Shown piece after piece: positions 51,139 to 59,855 of a stretch of 64,000 bases of DNA. Below the pieces are notes generated by a model. That model made no database searches. It saw only the letters and a program-made list of their open reading frames with translations, and was not told the DNA's origin. The translations under genes and the position numbers were made by a program. The DNA is from an uncultured Ruminococcus sp. (GTDB lineage: Bacteria > Bacillota > Clostridia > UBA1212). Location of the stretch: NCBI GenBank assembly GCA_902792515.1, contig CADAZX010000020.1:1-64000 (forward strand), given 5' to 3'. The stretch's first letter is position 1. Every line of letters starts with the position of its first letter.

Positions 51139-53385
51139 ATGGAGAGAATCAAGGGAACTGTTTCGGGTGTAATATACGAAAACGACGAGACAGGATACAG
51201 AGTGTGCGACGTCGAGGGCGAAAACGGCGAGTATTTTACCGTGACAGGCCAGATGCCGCCGCTCTACACGGGCGAGATAATCGAGGCGGAGGGAACGTGG
51301 AGCGAGCATCCAAGCTACGGTCCGCAGTTCAAGGCCGTCTCCATCGTGCTGTCGCTGCCCTCCGACACGGAGGGTATTCGCGCGTTTCTCGCGTCAGGTC
51401 TCATTCCCGGAATCGGTCCCGCTCTCGCGTCGAAAATAGTCAAAAAGTTCGGCCCGGCCACGTTTCAGACTGTCGAACTCTTTCCGGAGAGGCTCGCGGA
51501 CGTCTCCGGGATCACGCCGAAAAAAGCCCGGGCGATTCAGGAGGCTTTCGAAAAGCACCGCGAGAGCAGCGACACCGTTATGTTTTTCTCGAAATTCGGC
51601 GTCGGCACCCGGCTCGCGATGGAGATGTACAGACGGTACGGCGAGTCGGCGGTCGAGCACGTTTCGAACGACCCGTACTTTGCGGTCGGAACTGTCCGCG
51701 GGTTCGCATTCGCGACGGCTGAGAGGATAGCCAACGAACTGGGCTTTGCGCAGGACTGCCCGGAGAGGCTGAGAGCGTACGTGATTCACATGCTGAGTCT
51801 CGCCTCACAGGAGGGGCACGTATTCATGCCCGCGGACGCGCTTTTTGCCGAAATAAAGAGAAAAACGGGCATCGAGCGGGACGAGTTTGACGAGGAGCTC
51901 AAGGTGCTTGCGGGAAAGAAAAAAATCAATCTCGAGGAGCTCACGGACAGCGAAGGGAACACTGTAACGGCAGTTTGGCTCTGCTACCTTTACGAGGCGG
52001 AGCGCGGGATCGAGAAGAAGCTCAGGGAGCTCGCCGGCTGGCATCATGAGGCCGACGCGTCGCGCATCGCGAAGCGGATCAAACGGTTCGAGAAGGAAAA
52101 CGGTATCGACCTCGACGAAAAGCAGAAAAAAGCCGTCGCGGCCGCCGCCGAAAACGGTGTCAGCGTGATCACCGGCGGCCCCGGTACCGGCAAGACTACG
52201 ATAATAAAGGCGATTCTGTACGTCCTCAGCGACATGGGCGTGAAGACTTTTCTCGCGGCCCCGACAGGAAGGGCGGCCAAACGGATGTCAAACGCCTGCG
52301 GCGAAGAGGCGAAGACGATCCACCGCCTTCTGGAGCCGGACTTTTCGAGCCTGAATCTCGAGCCCGGCGAAGAGGTCGGCGACGAGGATATGAAATTCAG
52401 GCACAACGCGGCGAACCCGCTCGAAACGGACTGCGTGATCCTGGACGAGATGTCGATGGTCGACACGGTTCTGATGTTCAGGCTGCTTGAGGCGGTCAGA
52501 ACGGGAAGCAGGCTCGTGCTTGTAGGCGACAACGACCAGCTGCCGTCGGTCGGGCCGGGCAGGGTGCTTCGCGACATTATCGCATCGGACGCGTTCGAGA
52601 CGACAAGACTCGAGTACATCTACAGGCGCGACAGCGACAGCTACATTTCATACAACGCGCACCTCGTGAACACCGGAAAAATGCCGGAAATGAACGTGCG
52701 CGGAGGCGACTTTTTCCGCATAAACCCGGGAAGCCAGCGAGACTGCCTTGAGACGGCGGCGTCGCTTGTCAAAACGCGTCTTCCGCAGGCGTATGGTCTC
52801 GACCCTTTCACCGATATTCAGGTGATCACGCCTAACAAGCGCGGCATGTGCGGCAGCGAGGCGCTCAACCAGATACTTCAGGAGACGCTCAACCCGCCGC
52901 GTCGCGGATGCGAGGAGATCCAGGTCAGGGATACCGTTTTCCGGACAGGCGACCGCGTTATGCAGACGAAAAACAACTACGAACTCGAGTGGGAGGACTA
53001 CGACGACGCCACCGTTTACGGCGCCGGCGTTTTCAACGGCGAGATGGGACGCATCCAGCGGATCGACAGGCAGGAGAAAACGCTCTACGTCCTTTTCGAC
53101 GACAACAGGTACGTCGCGTACGATTTCCAGGAAATGACCGAGCTTGAGCTCTGCTACGCGATAACCGTGCACAAGAGCCAGGGCAGCGAGTTCGACTACT
53201 GCATCATATCGATCTGCGGCGTCACGCCGACGCTCATGACGAGGAATCTGCTCTACACCGCGATCACGCGCGCGAAAAAAATGGTCGTCATTCTCGGCAC
53301 GACCGGGGACCTGGCGGAGATGATCGGAAACGACCGCGAGATCAGAAGGTATACTTCCCTTTTTAAAAACGGGAGATTTGAGTAA
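51139..53385 (+). CDS. recD2: RecD2-type SF1B DNA helicase
   Basis: 748 residues. N-terminal OB-like and helix-hairpin-helix region (GLIPGIGPALASKIVKKFG, about 92; FGVGTRLAMEMYRRYGESA), typical of RecD2 that works without RecBC. Helicase core: Walker A ITGGPGTGKTTIIKAIL (about 345), Walker B CVILDEMSMVD, motif III LVLVGDNDQLPSVG, and C-terminal AITVHKSQGSEFDYCII. A 5'-3' helicase for repair or recombination. Ends just before the nucleosidase gene, with 40 bases between. Confidence 0.95.
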   Translation: MERIKGTVSGVIYENDETGYRVCDVEGENGEYFTVTGQMPPLYTGEIIEAEGTWSEHPSYGPQFKAVSIVLSLPSDTEGIRAFLASGLIPGIGPALASKIVKKFGPATFQTVELFPERLADVSGITPKKARAIQEAFEKHRESSDTVMFFSKFGVGTRLAMEMYRRYGESAVEHVSNDPYFAVGTVRGFAFATAERIANELGFAQDCPERLRAYVIHMLSLASQEGHVFMPADALFAEIKRKTGIERDEFDEELKVLAGKKKINLEELTDSEGNTVTAVWLCYLYEAERGIEKKLRELAGWHHEADASRIAKRIKRFEKENGIDLDEKQKKAVAAAAENGVSVITGGPGTGKTTIIKAILYVLSDMGVKTFLAAPTGRAAKRMSNACGEEAKTIHRLLEPDFSSLNLEPGEEVGDEDMKFRHNAANPLETDCVILDEMSMVDTVLMFRLLEAVRTGSRLVLVGDNDQLPSVGPGRVLRDIIASDAFETTRLEYIYRRDSDSYISYNAHLVNTGKMPEMNVRGGDFFRINPGSQRDCLETAASLVKTRLPQAYGLDPFTDIQVITPNKRGMCGSEALNQILQETLNPPRRGCEEIQVRDTVFRTGDRVMQTKNNYELEWEDYDDATVYGAGVFNGEMGRIQRIDRQEKTLYVLFDDNRYVAYDFQEMTELELCYAITVHKSQGSEFDYCIISICGVTPTLMTRNLLYTAITRAKKMVVILGTTGDLAEMIGNDREIRRYTSLFKNGRFE

Positions 53386-53425
53386 CTGAAAAAAACTCGG
53401 AGCCGGTTCCGGAGGGACTGCGAAA

Positions 53426-54334
53426 ATGATTTTCTACCAGACTGCACTGTATTTTGAGGCCGTACCGGCAATTGAACGGTACGGGCTTTCGTGCGTGTAC
53501 AGAAAAGGCGGACTGAGCGTTTTCGCGGAGAAAAAGACAGTGGCAGGCGGTCCGGAGGACATGCGGGGAGCGGCGGCGGTCGCGGTCACCGGGACGGGTT
53601 CTTATTCCGCCGCCGCGGGCGTTTCGTTTGCGCTGGGAATGCTCCGCGCGGGCGAGGGCGATATTTTCGTGAATTACGGGGCAGCCGGAGCGTCGCGCGA
53701 ATCGGGCCTAAAAGTAGGGGAAACTGTGCGGTGCATAAAAGTTGTGCGCGAGGGCGAGCGGACGCTCTATCCCGACGTGCTTCTCGGCTCGGGGTTTGCG
53801 AACGCCGCCGCTTTTTGCGTGAACGGAGCGGCGGCGGAACCCGTTAAACGAGACGGTGAACTGCCGGTTGTTTTTGACAACGAGTCGTACGGGGCGCTTT
53901 TCGCCGCGATGAAAGTGCTGGGCCCGGAGGCGTGCTTTTCGCTTAAAACTGTCACTGATTTCGCGGAGGACACCGCTATAAAGGGCGGGAGAGTAGATCC
54001 GGGAGTTGCCGCGGAGATTATAAAGGCTTCGGCGGGAGACGTTTTTGACGCGGCCGGAAAATGGGCGGAAGAGATCTCTGCCGCTTCGCTTAAGAGCAGG
54101 GATTCGTTCAGGTTCGGTGCGGAGGTTTCGCGGGCGATAGACGAGCTTTCCGCAGTTCTCAAACTGACGTTCGCGAACCGCGAGATATTAAAAAATACCG
54201 TCCGGCGCGACGTGCTGCTCGGAAGGGACGACGCGGATCTTTTGACGTCGCTCATTCCTGCTCCGGACGCGGTGCCGGCGGGCAGGCACGGGCGCGAAAA
54301 ACTTTTCGCCGAAATTCTCGGAAAGCTGGGGTGA
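53426..54334 (+). CDS. Nucleosidase/phosphorylase-superfamily protein, partner of the spore photoproduct lyase gene
   Basis: 302 residues, cytoplasmic. N-terminal half fits the purine nucleoside phosphorylase/MTA-SAH nucleosidase fold: AVTGTGSYSAAAG (phosphate/glycine loop position), DIFVNYGAAGAS and the late TVTDFAEDTAI, whose Asp stands where the catalytic acid of nucleosidases is expected. The C-terminal 80 residues are an extra helical region with no clear match. Overall similarity is weak, so the function is inferred. The gene ends six bases before splB, arguing for co-translation. A nucleosidase could clear 5'-deoxyadenosine or SAM breakdown products made by a radical SAM partner. Confidence 0.6.
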   Translation: MIFYQTALYFEAVPAIERYGLSCVYRKGGLSVFAEKKTVAGGPEDMRGAAAVAVTGTGSYSAAAGVSFALGMLRAGEGDIFVNYGAAGASRESGLKVGETVRCIKVVREGERTLYPDVLLGSGFANAAAFCVNGAAAEPVKRDGELPVVFDNESYGALFAAMKVLGPEACFSLKTVTDFAEDTAIKGGRVDPGVAAEIIKASAGDVFDAAGKWAEEISAASLKSRDSFRFGAEVSRAIDELSAVLKLTFANREILKNTVRRDVLLGRDDADLLTSLIPAPDAVPAGRHGREKLFAEILGKLG

Positions 54335-54340
54335 GGGCGT

Positions 54341-55357
54341 TTGATCGACATTATTTACGTTGAGCGCGACGCGCTCGGATACCCGATGACGGAGAGGGCG
54401 TTCAAGGCGCTTCCCAAGGCGGAGCACGTGATCATCGACTCGTGGGAGGACGTTTTCTACCGCAAAAACCAGAATTTCCGACTGCAAAAAAACTCGCAGA
54501 AGCTCATTCTGGCCGTAAACAGGTCGGACTTCCTTAGGAAGGGCTCGAAAAACTGCCAGAGCTTCGGCGCGGACAGCTTTTACTACTGCTCCGCCGTCAA
54601 AAACTGCATCTGCGGCTGCGAGTACTGCTACCTGCAGGGGATGTTCGGCAGCGCGAACCTGCTCGCGTTCGTGAACACCGGAGACTGTTTTGAGGAGCTG
54701 CGGCACCTTTTGAAGGCGGAAAATATCGGAAAAGAGCGGAAAATGCTGCTGCCGGTGACTTACGACAACGACCTCTACACGCTCGAAAAGGTTTTCGGAC
54801 TTGTGGAAAGCTGGGCGGATTTTCTGGCCGCGGAAAAGCCCGAGGGGCTGACGGTCGAAATCAGGACAAAGTGCGGCACGAAGTCGTTTGCGGAGGCAGC
54901 GAAAAGAGCGGCGGAATACATGGTTTTTACGTGGTCGGTGGCGCCGGAGGAGAATATAAAACGCTTCGAGCCGAGAACGTCGCCCTTAAAATCGCGGATC
55001 GACGCGGCTCTTCACTGCGCAGGCGAGGGGCTGAGAGTGAGGCTGGCCTTCGACCCGCTGCTCGCGGTAGGCGGCGACTGGCGGAAAGGCTACGCGGACC
55101 TATTAACGCTTTTAGCGGAAACGGGCCTCGCGTCAAAGGTCGAAGCGGCCGGCATAGGCGGCTTCCGGATCCCTTCCGACTACCTTAAAATAATGCGCAA
55201 AAATGCGCCGGAATCGCCTCTCGCGTTCGACAGATATGAATCAAAGGGCGGCACCAGCGCGTACCCTCAGGAGAAGCAGGCGGCGCTCTGCAAATTCATA
55301 CTGCAAAAGCTTGCGGAATCAGGCGTTCCGCGTGAAAAAATATACGTTTACAGCTGA
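54341..55357 (+). CDS. splB: Spore photoproduct lyase-family radical SAM protein
   Basis: 338 residues from TTG 54341; homologous proteins begin about seven residues before the YxE segment (YVERDALGYP here), so the TTG is preferred to a later ATG. The 4Fe-4S cluster motif CX3CX2C is in NCICGCEYCYLQGMFG, and FTWSVAPEENIKRFEPRTSP is typical of SPL. The family repairs the spore-specific UV thymine dimer using SAM. Lies in a two-gene unit with the nucleosidase-like gene. No other sporulation gene is in the window, so either the organism forms spores or this is a divergent member with another substrate. Confidence 0.85.
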   Translation: MIDIIYVERDALGYPMTERAFKALPKAEHVIIDSWEDVFYRKNQNFRLQKNSQKLILAVNRSDFLRKGSKNCQSFGADSFYYCSAVKNCICGCEYCYLQGMFGSANLLAFVNTGDCFEELRHLLKAENIGKERKMLLPVTYDNDLYTLEKVFGLVESWADFLAAEKPEGLTVEIRTKCGTKSFAEAAKRAAEYMVFTWSVAPEENIKRFEPRTSPLKSRIDAALHCAGEGLRVRLAFDPLLAVGGDWRKGYADLLTLLAETGLASKVEAAGIGGFRIPSDYLKIMRKNAPESPLAFDRYESKGGTSAYPQEKQAALCKFILQKLAESGVPREKIYVYS

Positions 55358-55397
55358 TAATTTCAATTTCCAGGCAGAGAAGAAAAGGCGGTTTCAG

Positions 55398-56105
55398 ATG
55401 AAAAATTGTATTGTGACAGGCGCCACGTCCGGAATCGGCAAGGCGATTGCGGCAAGGCTGCTAAAAGAAGGATATACGGTTTACGGCCTCGGACGCGACT
55501 TTTCCGGCACCGCGGAGCTCGAAGGGGCAGGCGGTGTTTTCTACGGAATCACCTGCGACCTGAGGGACGCGGACGCGCTCGCGGTAACCGCAGATTTCCT
55601 CCAAAAGAAGGCAAAAACTATCGACGTGCTCGTAAACTCCGCCGGCGTCGCCTTCTACGGTCCCGCCGAGACGCTCGCCCCCGTGAACATTTCCGAAATG
55701 GTCGACGTCAACGTCAAGGCGCCGCTCATTTTGACGTCGGTCCTGCTCCCCAAACTCAAGGAGGCCGCGGGAATTGTGATCAACGTCTCGTCCGTCACCG
55801 CCAGGCGCGATTCAAACACACACGGCGCCGCTTACGGAGCTACCAAGGCGGCACTCACGTCGTTCGGCACAAGCCTTTTCGAGGAGGTGCGCAAACACGG
55901 CGTGCGTGTCGTTAACCTCCACCCGGACCTCACTGCCACGAACCTCTACCGAAGCGCCGGCTTCACCGTCACCGGCGAACCCGACAGCACGCTCACTCCC
56001 GAAGACGTTGCCGACGCCGCGATGTTTGCGATTGGCTCCCGCGAGGGAATGTGCGTCACGGACATAACGGTGAGGCCGCAGAGGAACAGGATCGTAAAGA
56101 AATAG
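55398..56105 (+). CDS. Short-chain dehydrogenase/reductase
   Basis: 235 residues from ATG 55398 (upstream codons in the frame overlap splB). Classical SDR: TGATSGIGKAIA cofactor loop (7-18), NSAGVAFYG (NAG-type), Ser in VINVSSVTAR and the YGATK catalytic Tyr-Lys. No Asp/Arg pattern at the second strand end that would clearly set NAD or NADP preference. The substrate is unknown. A 40-base gap follows splB, so it might share its transcript. A bidirectional terminator follows. Confidence 0.88.
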   Translation: MKNCIVTGATSGIGKAIAARLLKEGYTVYGLGRDFSGTAELEGAGGVFYGITCDLRDADALAVTADFLQKKAKTIDVLVNSAGVAFYGPAETLAPVNISEMVDVNVKAPLILTSVLLPKLKEAAGIVINVSSVTARRDSNTHGAAYGATKAALTSFGTSLFEEVRKHGVRVVNLHPDLTATNLYRSAGFTVTGEPDSTLTPEDVADAAMFAIGSREGMCVTDITVRPQRNRIVKK

Positions 56106-56130
56106 TCTTAGATTTATAAGGAAAAACGAC

Positions 56131-56165
56131 GAAAAGCCCGGACACTTAAGCGTCCGGGCTTTTCG
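56131..56165. terminator. Bidirectional terminator between the SDR and ATPase genes
   Basis: GAAAAGCCCGGAC and GTCCGGGCTTTTC form a 13-bp stem with a short loop, with T runs on both strands; it serves both convergent genes. Confidence 0.93.
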
Positions 56166-56182
56166 CCTAAATTAAGGTAAAT

Positions 56183-56884
56183 TCACGTCCTCGAGAACAG
56201 CAGCTTCACGTACTCGTCCATAATCAGCAACTCGTCGTCCGGGAAGAGCGCCTCGGCGCAGGCGACCGCGGACGGGTTCTTTTTCATAACTGCGTGGCAG
56301 CGCACAGGAAGACCGAGCGCGTTTGCTACCAAAGCCGTTTTGGCGCTCCCGTAGGCAATCGTTTTCGGGTCGGTGTAGTCGAGCAGATTGCTGTTGTCGA
56401 GAATCTCGTCGATTCCGGTCAGCGTCGCGTTTTCGATTTCGCGGAACACCTTGAGCGCAAGCTCGGGCTCCGCTGTGAACGGCCGGAACGGGTTCATGAC
56501 AAAATAGACCGTGTGAGGGCGGTTTTTGATGATCTCGGCGTAGTAGCCGCACGCGCGCGCGCCAAGGTCGTCGCCTCCGATGTCCAGAATTACGTACGAG
56601 GACCGGTCCTCGATAATGGACGCCATTCTTCCGGTGAGGGCGGGCGCGTCGACGTTCGTGTTGGCGTAGAGCATCGTCTCGACAGTGATTCCGTGTGATT
56701 CGAGAACCTCGCGGGCGTCGGCGCTCCGAAAGAACGGGTTGATGATGTCCATGTCGATGAGAGCCACCTTCGCGTCCGGTTTGTTCCTTTTAAGGTCGAG
56801 CGCGAAGTTGACCGCGACCTCGGTCTTGCCACTGCCGAAGTGCCCCGTGAATATGTAAAGATGCGGTTCATTTTTGTAGAGCAT
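56183..56884 (-). CDS. P-loop ATPase of the MinD/ParA/Mrp-like type, unknown role
   Basis: 233 residues. Walker A-like FTGHFGSGKTEVAVN (about 12-26), switch-like ALIDMDIINPFFRS, and Walker B-like VILDIGGDDLG. The deviant GxFGSGKT form and the DMD segment match the SIMIBI class of ATPases used for iron-sulfur or cofactor insertion and cell-pole positioning. In other Clostridia similar genes lie next to ferredoxin oxidoreductases, but none is adjacent here. It follows prmA by 33 bases and may share its transcript. The partner is not identifiable. Confidence 0.75.
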   Translation of the reverse strand: MLYKNEPHLYIFTGHFGSGKTEVAVNFALDLKRNKPDAKVALIDMDIINPFFRSADAREVLESHGITVETMLYANTNVDAPALTGRMASIIEDRSSYVILDIGGDDLGARACGYYAEIIKNRPHTVYFVMNPFRPFTAEPELALKVFREIENATLTGIDEILDNSNLLDYTDPKTIAYGSAKTALVANALGLPVRCHAVMKKNPSAVACAEALFPDDELLIMDEYVKLLFSRT

Positions 56885-56917
56885 ATAAAACTCCGGAATT
56901 GTTGTATGTCAGAATTT

Positions 56918-57877
56918 TCAGGGAAGGGGGTTCTTCGCGAGAACGGCCGCGCACCAGCCCTTGTCGGTGAGAAGCTCGCGGAAAACAAGCCCGAGCCTCG
57001 CGCACTCTTTTTCAACGTCGGGAAGTCTGGTGTCGATAATTCCCGAAACGATTATGACGCCGCCGTCCTCGAGCAGGCGCTCGGTGTCGGGAAGCAGCCG
57101 GATTATGATGTCGGCGACGATGTTGGCCGTTATCACCGAAAACCTGCCGCGCACCCTTGCCGCGAGGTCGCCGTGAATCAGCTCGAAGTCCTTTTCGACA
57201 CCGTTGAGCGCCGCGTTTTCGCCCGCGATTTTGACGGAGAGCGCGTCGATGTCGACGCCTGTGGCCGTTTTTGCTCCGAGCAGAAGGCCGGCAATTCCGA
57301 GGATTCCGCTGCCGGTGCCCACGTCAAGAAGCGACGTCCCGTCCGTTACGTACTTTTCGAGGAGCGTCAGGCAGAGGCGCGTGGTCTCGTGCTGCCCGGA
57401 CCCGAACGCCATTCCGGGGTCGATAACGATCTCCTTCCTTCCGTCCTTCAGGGCCTTTTTCCCCTCCGCGGACTTCCTGTCGTTTTCGAGCTCCCACGAG
57501 GGGATGAGCCGCAGTTTTTCGCCTATATTTAGGGGCTTAAAGAACTTCTTCCAGTTGTTCGCCCAGTCCTCCTCGCTGACGCTTCCGGCCTCAAGTGTGT
57601 ACTTGATGTTCGCCTCCGCGAGCTTCTCTTCGAGAAACGTCCTGAACTCGCGCGGGTTCTCCTCGGGGCTCACGTAAACGTGAATTTTCGCCGTCGAACG
57701 GTCCTTCGCGAGCAGCTCGTCGTCAATGATCTCGACCGGCCCGAATAGCTTGAGGTCGTCCTCGAGCGTCGAGTAGTCCTCAATGTAAAGACCGCGGGAA
57801 ACGATCATCCCCGCGATTGCCTCCGCGGCGTCAAGCTCCGCGACGTCAACTTTAATTACGAGATCTGTCCAATCCAT
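56918..57877 (-). CDS. prmA: Ribosomal protein uL11 methyltransferase
   Basis: 319 residues. N-terminal substrate-recognition domain (1-100; DVAELDAAEAIAGMIVSRG), then the SAM domain with DVGTGSGILGIAGLLLGAK and DIDALSVK acidic residue, and PGMAFGSGQHETTRLCLTLL typical of PrmA. It trimethylates uL11 at the N-terminus and lysines. Upstream in its direction of transcription lies the 0.7-kb repeat array, then ispE. The adjacent ATPase gene is 33 bases downstream. Confidence 0.95.
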   Translation of the reverse strand: MDWTDLVIKVDVAELDAAEAIAGMIVSRGLYIEDYSTLEDDLKLFGPVEIIDDELLAKDRSTAKIHVYVSPEENPREFRTFLEEKLAEANIKYTLEAGSVSEEDWANNWKKFFKPLNIGEKLRLIPSWELENDRKSAEGKKALKDGRKEIVIDPGMAFGSGQHETTRLCLTLLEKYVTDGTSLLDVGTGSGILGIAGLLLGAKTATGVDIDALSVKIAGENAALNGVEKDFELIHGDLAARVRGRFSVITANIVADIIIRLLPDTERLLEDGGVIIVSGIIDTRLPDVEKECARLGLVFRELLTDKGWCAAVLAKNPLP

Positions 57878-57963
57878 GTTGCGACTAAATCCTTTCTTAT
57901 TTTTTCTAAAAAGCTTGCCTGCGGCAACTATCGTCTTTCAAGCTGGTGAAGAGCATGCAAAGT

Positions 57964-58040
57964 AATTCGACGACTGATTGTCGTCAGACACATTATTTTC
58001 TAATTTTCCCGTCGAATTGCGGGAAGAGCCAAAAATCGGC
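57964..58040. repeat. Repeat module A, copy 1
   Basis: AATTCGACG (57964-57972) and CGTCGAATT (58010-58018) form an outer stem, and GACGAC/GTCGTC a competing inner hairpin. The partner copy at 58500-58576 differs by one base. The close identity suggests a recent duplication or gene conversion. Confidence 0.9.
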
Positions 58041-58121
58041 TTTCTTGTGGAAACGCTAAGTTTCGAGCGATTTTTGCGTGTCCGACTTTTAGCAATGCGC
58101 CGAAGGCACATTTTTCTCACG

Positions 58122-58200
58122 ACGCCGCAGCTTTATGTTGGCGGCATGAACGATTCTGGGCTTTGCCCAGTCAAGTGAGGGACGCAACATAAAGTGCGGC
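58122..58200. ncRNA. Structured repeat module B, copy 1
   Basis: Outer stem GCCGCA-CTTTATGTTG pairs with CAACATAAAG-T-GCGGC; inner hairpin CTGGGC-TTT-GCCCAG. Listed as a candidate structured element; expression is unknown and a DNA palindrome is equally possible. Confidence 0.45.
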
Positions 58201-58307
58201 TCTGAAGCTGTACGAAGGTACTGCGATGGTCCGGCCGCGCAAAGCAATTCGCTCAGCAATTGCCGGAGGCACCTTATCTCGACACGCCGCAGGCACCATA
58301 TCAAGAT

Positions 58308-58386
58308 ACGCCGCAGCTTTGCATTGGCGATATGAGCGATTCTGTGCGCCGCACAGTCAAGCGAGAATCGCAATGCAAAGTGCGGC
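58308..58386. ncRNA. Structured repeat module B, copy 2
   Basis: Same fold as copy 1 with stem CTTTGCATTG/CAATGCAAAG and hairpin CTGTGC-GCC-GCACAG. Four base pairs changed on both sides relative to copy 1. Confidence 0.45.
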
Positions 58387-58499
58387 CGTAAAGAACCGCA
58401 AATCGTCGTTCTAGGTGGAGTGCCTAGTTTTGAGCTATTCTTTCGCGTACGGATCCGAAGGTGTACGAAGGTACTCCGAGAGGTCCGTCCGCGAAAAGC

Positions 58500-58576
58500 A
58501 ATTCGACGACTGATTGTCGTCAGACACATTATTTTCTAATTTCCCCGTCGAATTGCGGGAAGAGCCAAAAATCGGC
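58500..58576. repeat. Repeat module A, copy 2
   Basis: Identical to copy 1 except one T/C difference. Ends six bases from the ispE stop codon, so ispE transcripts carry this cruciform at once after the coding region. Confidence 0.9.
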
Positions 58577-58582
58577 ACTCCA

Positions 58583-59584
58583 TTATTCGGGGAAGAAAGA
58601 AGGCTTGTTCGACAGATCCGTTTCGATCACGAACAGCTGCGCACCCCTGAACAGCCTGTACGCCTTGTGGCATTCCTCACGCGTGTCGTAGATCGCGAAA
58701 ATCGTCGAGCCGCTTCCCGACATCAGCACGCCGAGCGGGTTGGTCGCCTGAACGCGTTTTTTGACCATCATGATCTGGGGTTCGAGTTCGAAGGCCGGGC
58801 GCTCGAGCACGTTTTTCATATTGGGCGCGAACGAGTAGACGTCGTTTTTGCGGAGCGCTTCGATCAGGAACTGCGTGTCCGGGTGGCTCTCGGGAGAGAG
58901 GCGCATCTGGTCGAGCTTTGTGTAGACCTTTTCGGTCGAGAGGAAGATGTCCGGGTTCACGACGAGCATGTAGCCGTTCGTGAGAGAGGGAAGGGGCTTC
59001 AGCGTGGTGCCGGTGTCGGTCGCGAGAGCGGTGCCGCCCATCACGAGGAAGGGGACGTCGGAACCGAGAGTTGCGCCGAGCTCCATGAGCTTTTCGGTGG
59101 AGAGCTCAGTGCCGAAGAGCCTGTTGAGACCGACGAGAGTTGCCGCCGCGTCAGCGCTGCCGCCTCCGAGACCGCCGCCGACGGGAATGTTCTTCCTGAT
59201 GTGGATGCCGAGCTTGCCCTTGTAGCCCGCAATCTCCTTCATGAGGAGCGCCGCGCGGTACGCGAGGTTTTTCTGGTCCACCGGGAGGCGGTGGTTGGTG
59301 CAGGTGAAAATGATATTGTCGGAAGGGTCGGGAAGGCGGATCGGAACGCCGCGCGCTTTGAGCACCTCGATGCGTTCGTCGTGTTTTCGCTTGGCGGTCA
59401 TGATGTCTGAGACGATGTCTTCGCGCAGCTCCGGAATAGCCTCGGGTGTGTAGAGAATGATCCGGTCGTAAACGCAGATCGTCTGCATGATCATGTCGAC
59501 AAGATGGTACCCGTTCTCGGCAAATCCAAGCACGTCGATTGAAAAATTCACTTTTGCGTTAGCGTTGATAGAAACTAAATTCAT
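58583..59584 (-). CDS. ispE: 4-diphosphocytidyl-2-C-methyl-D-erythritol kinase
   Basis: 333 residues from ATG 59584, preceded by GGGAGGAAATT; longer upstream codons lack homology. GHMP kinase of the MEP isoprenoid route: NANAKVNFSIDVLG (N-terminal), the ATP loop PVGGGLGGGSADAAATL (about 140) and the C-terminal GVLMSGSGSTIFAIYD. A longer insert (about 60-90) compared with ~285-residue E. coli IspE accounts for the size. No other isoprenoid genes lie nearby. Its 3' end abuts the repeat array. Confidence 0.94.
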   Translation of the reverse strand: MNLVSINANAKVNFSIDVLGFAENGYHLVDMIMQTICVYDRIILYTPEAIPELREDIVSDIMTAKRKHDERIEVLKARGVPIRLPDPSDNIIFTCTNHRLPVDQKNLAYRAALLMKEIAGYKGKLGIHIRKNIPVGGGLGGGSADAAATLVGLNRLFGTELSTEKLMELGATLGSDVPFLVMGGTALATDTGTTLKPLPSLTNGYMLVVNPDIFLSTEKVYTKLDQMRLSPESHPDTQFLIEALRKNDVYSFAPNMKNVLERPAFELEPQIMMVKKRVQATNPLGVLMSGSGSTIFAIYDTREECHKAYRLFRGAQLFVIETDLSNKPSFFPE

Positions 59585-59745
59585 AATTTCCTCCCGTTGC
59601 AAAATGCTCGAGGCAGGCACAAACGGAAAACCCGCCGTAACCGACGTACGTGCGCCACGATTACAACACGAAAAACAGTCCAAAAAGGGCTTCGCTTCCC
59701 GGTTTGCCGATTTTATCAAACAAACATCAGTTGTACGTCGGTATT

Positions 59746-59774
59746 ATAATATCACAAACGAGGTTTCTTTTCAA
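59746..59774 (-). promoter_or_regulatory. Promoter of ispE
   Basis: Minus-strand TTGAAA (59769-59774), 17 bases, TATTAT (59746-59751), about 160 bases upstream of the start codon; a second TATAAT overlaps the -10. Confidence 0.6.
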
Positions 59775-59784
59775 CAGGAAAAAA

Positions 59785-59821
59785 TAAAAAAAGCGGCGCC
59801 GCGGCCCGAGGCCGCGGCGCC
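59785..59821 (-). terminator. Terminator after the 5'-nucleotidase gene
   Basis: Minus-strand perfect 12-bp stem GGCGCCGCGGCC/GGCCGCGGCGCC with a 3-base loop, followed by a T run. Confidence 0.95.
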
Positions 59822-59855
59822 TTAAAAAACAAACCGCTTTATAGTACGGCCGTTG

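Larger units (their letters stand above)
57964..58576. repeat. Mosaic intergenic repeat array (modules A, B, C, D)
   Basis: Fills the 705-base gap between prmA and ispE. Order: A1 (57964-58040), D1 (about 58045-58085), B1 (58122-58200), C1 (about 58208-58250), B2 (58308-58386), D2 (about 58410-58455), C2 (about 58461-58505), A2 (58500-58576). A copies are 76/77 identical; B copies are 79 nt, gapless, and differ by compensatory changes; C shares TGTACGAAGGTACT; D shares a diverged GTGGA...TTTTTGCG-like segment. A third start of module B, ACGCCGCAG, stands at 58283. No open reading frame fits. Transcription across it from ispE toward prmA is expected. Confidence 0.9.
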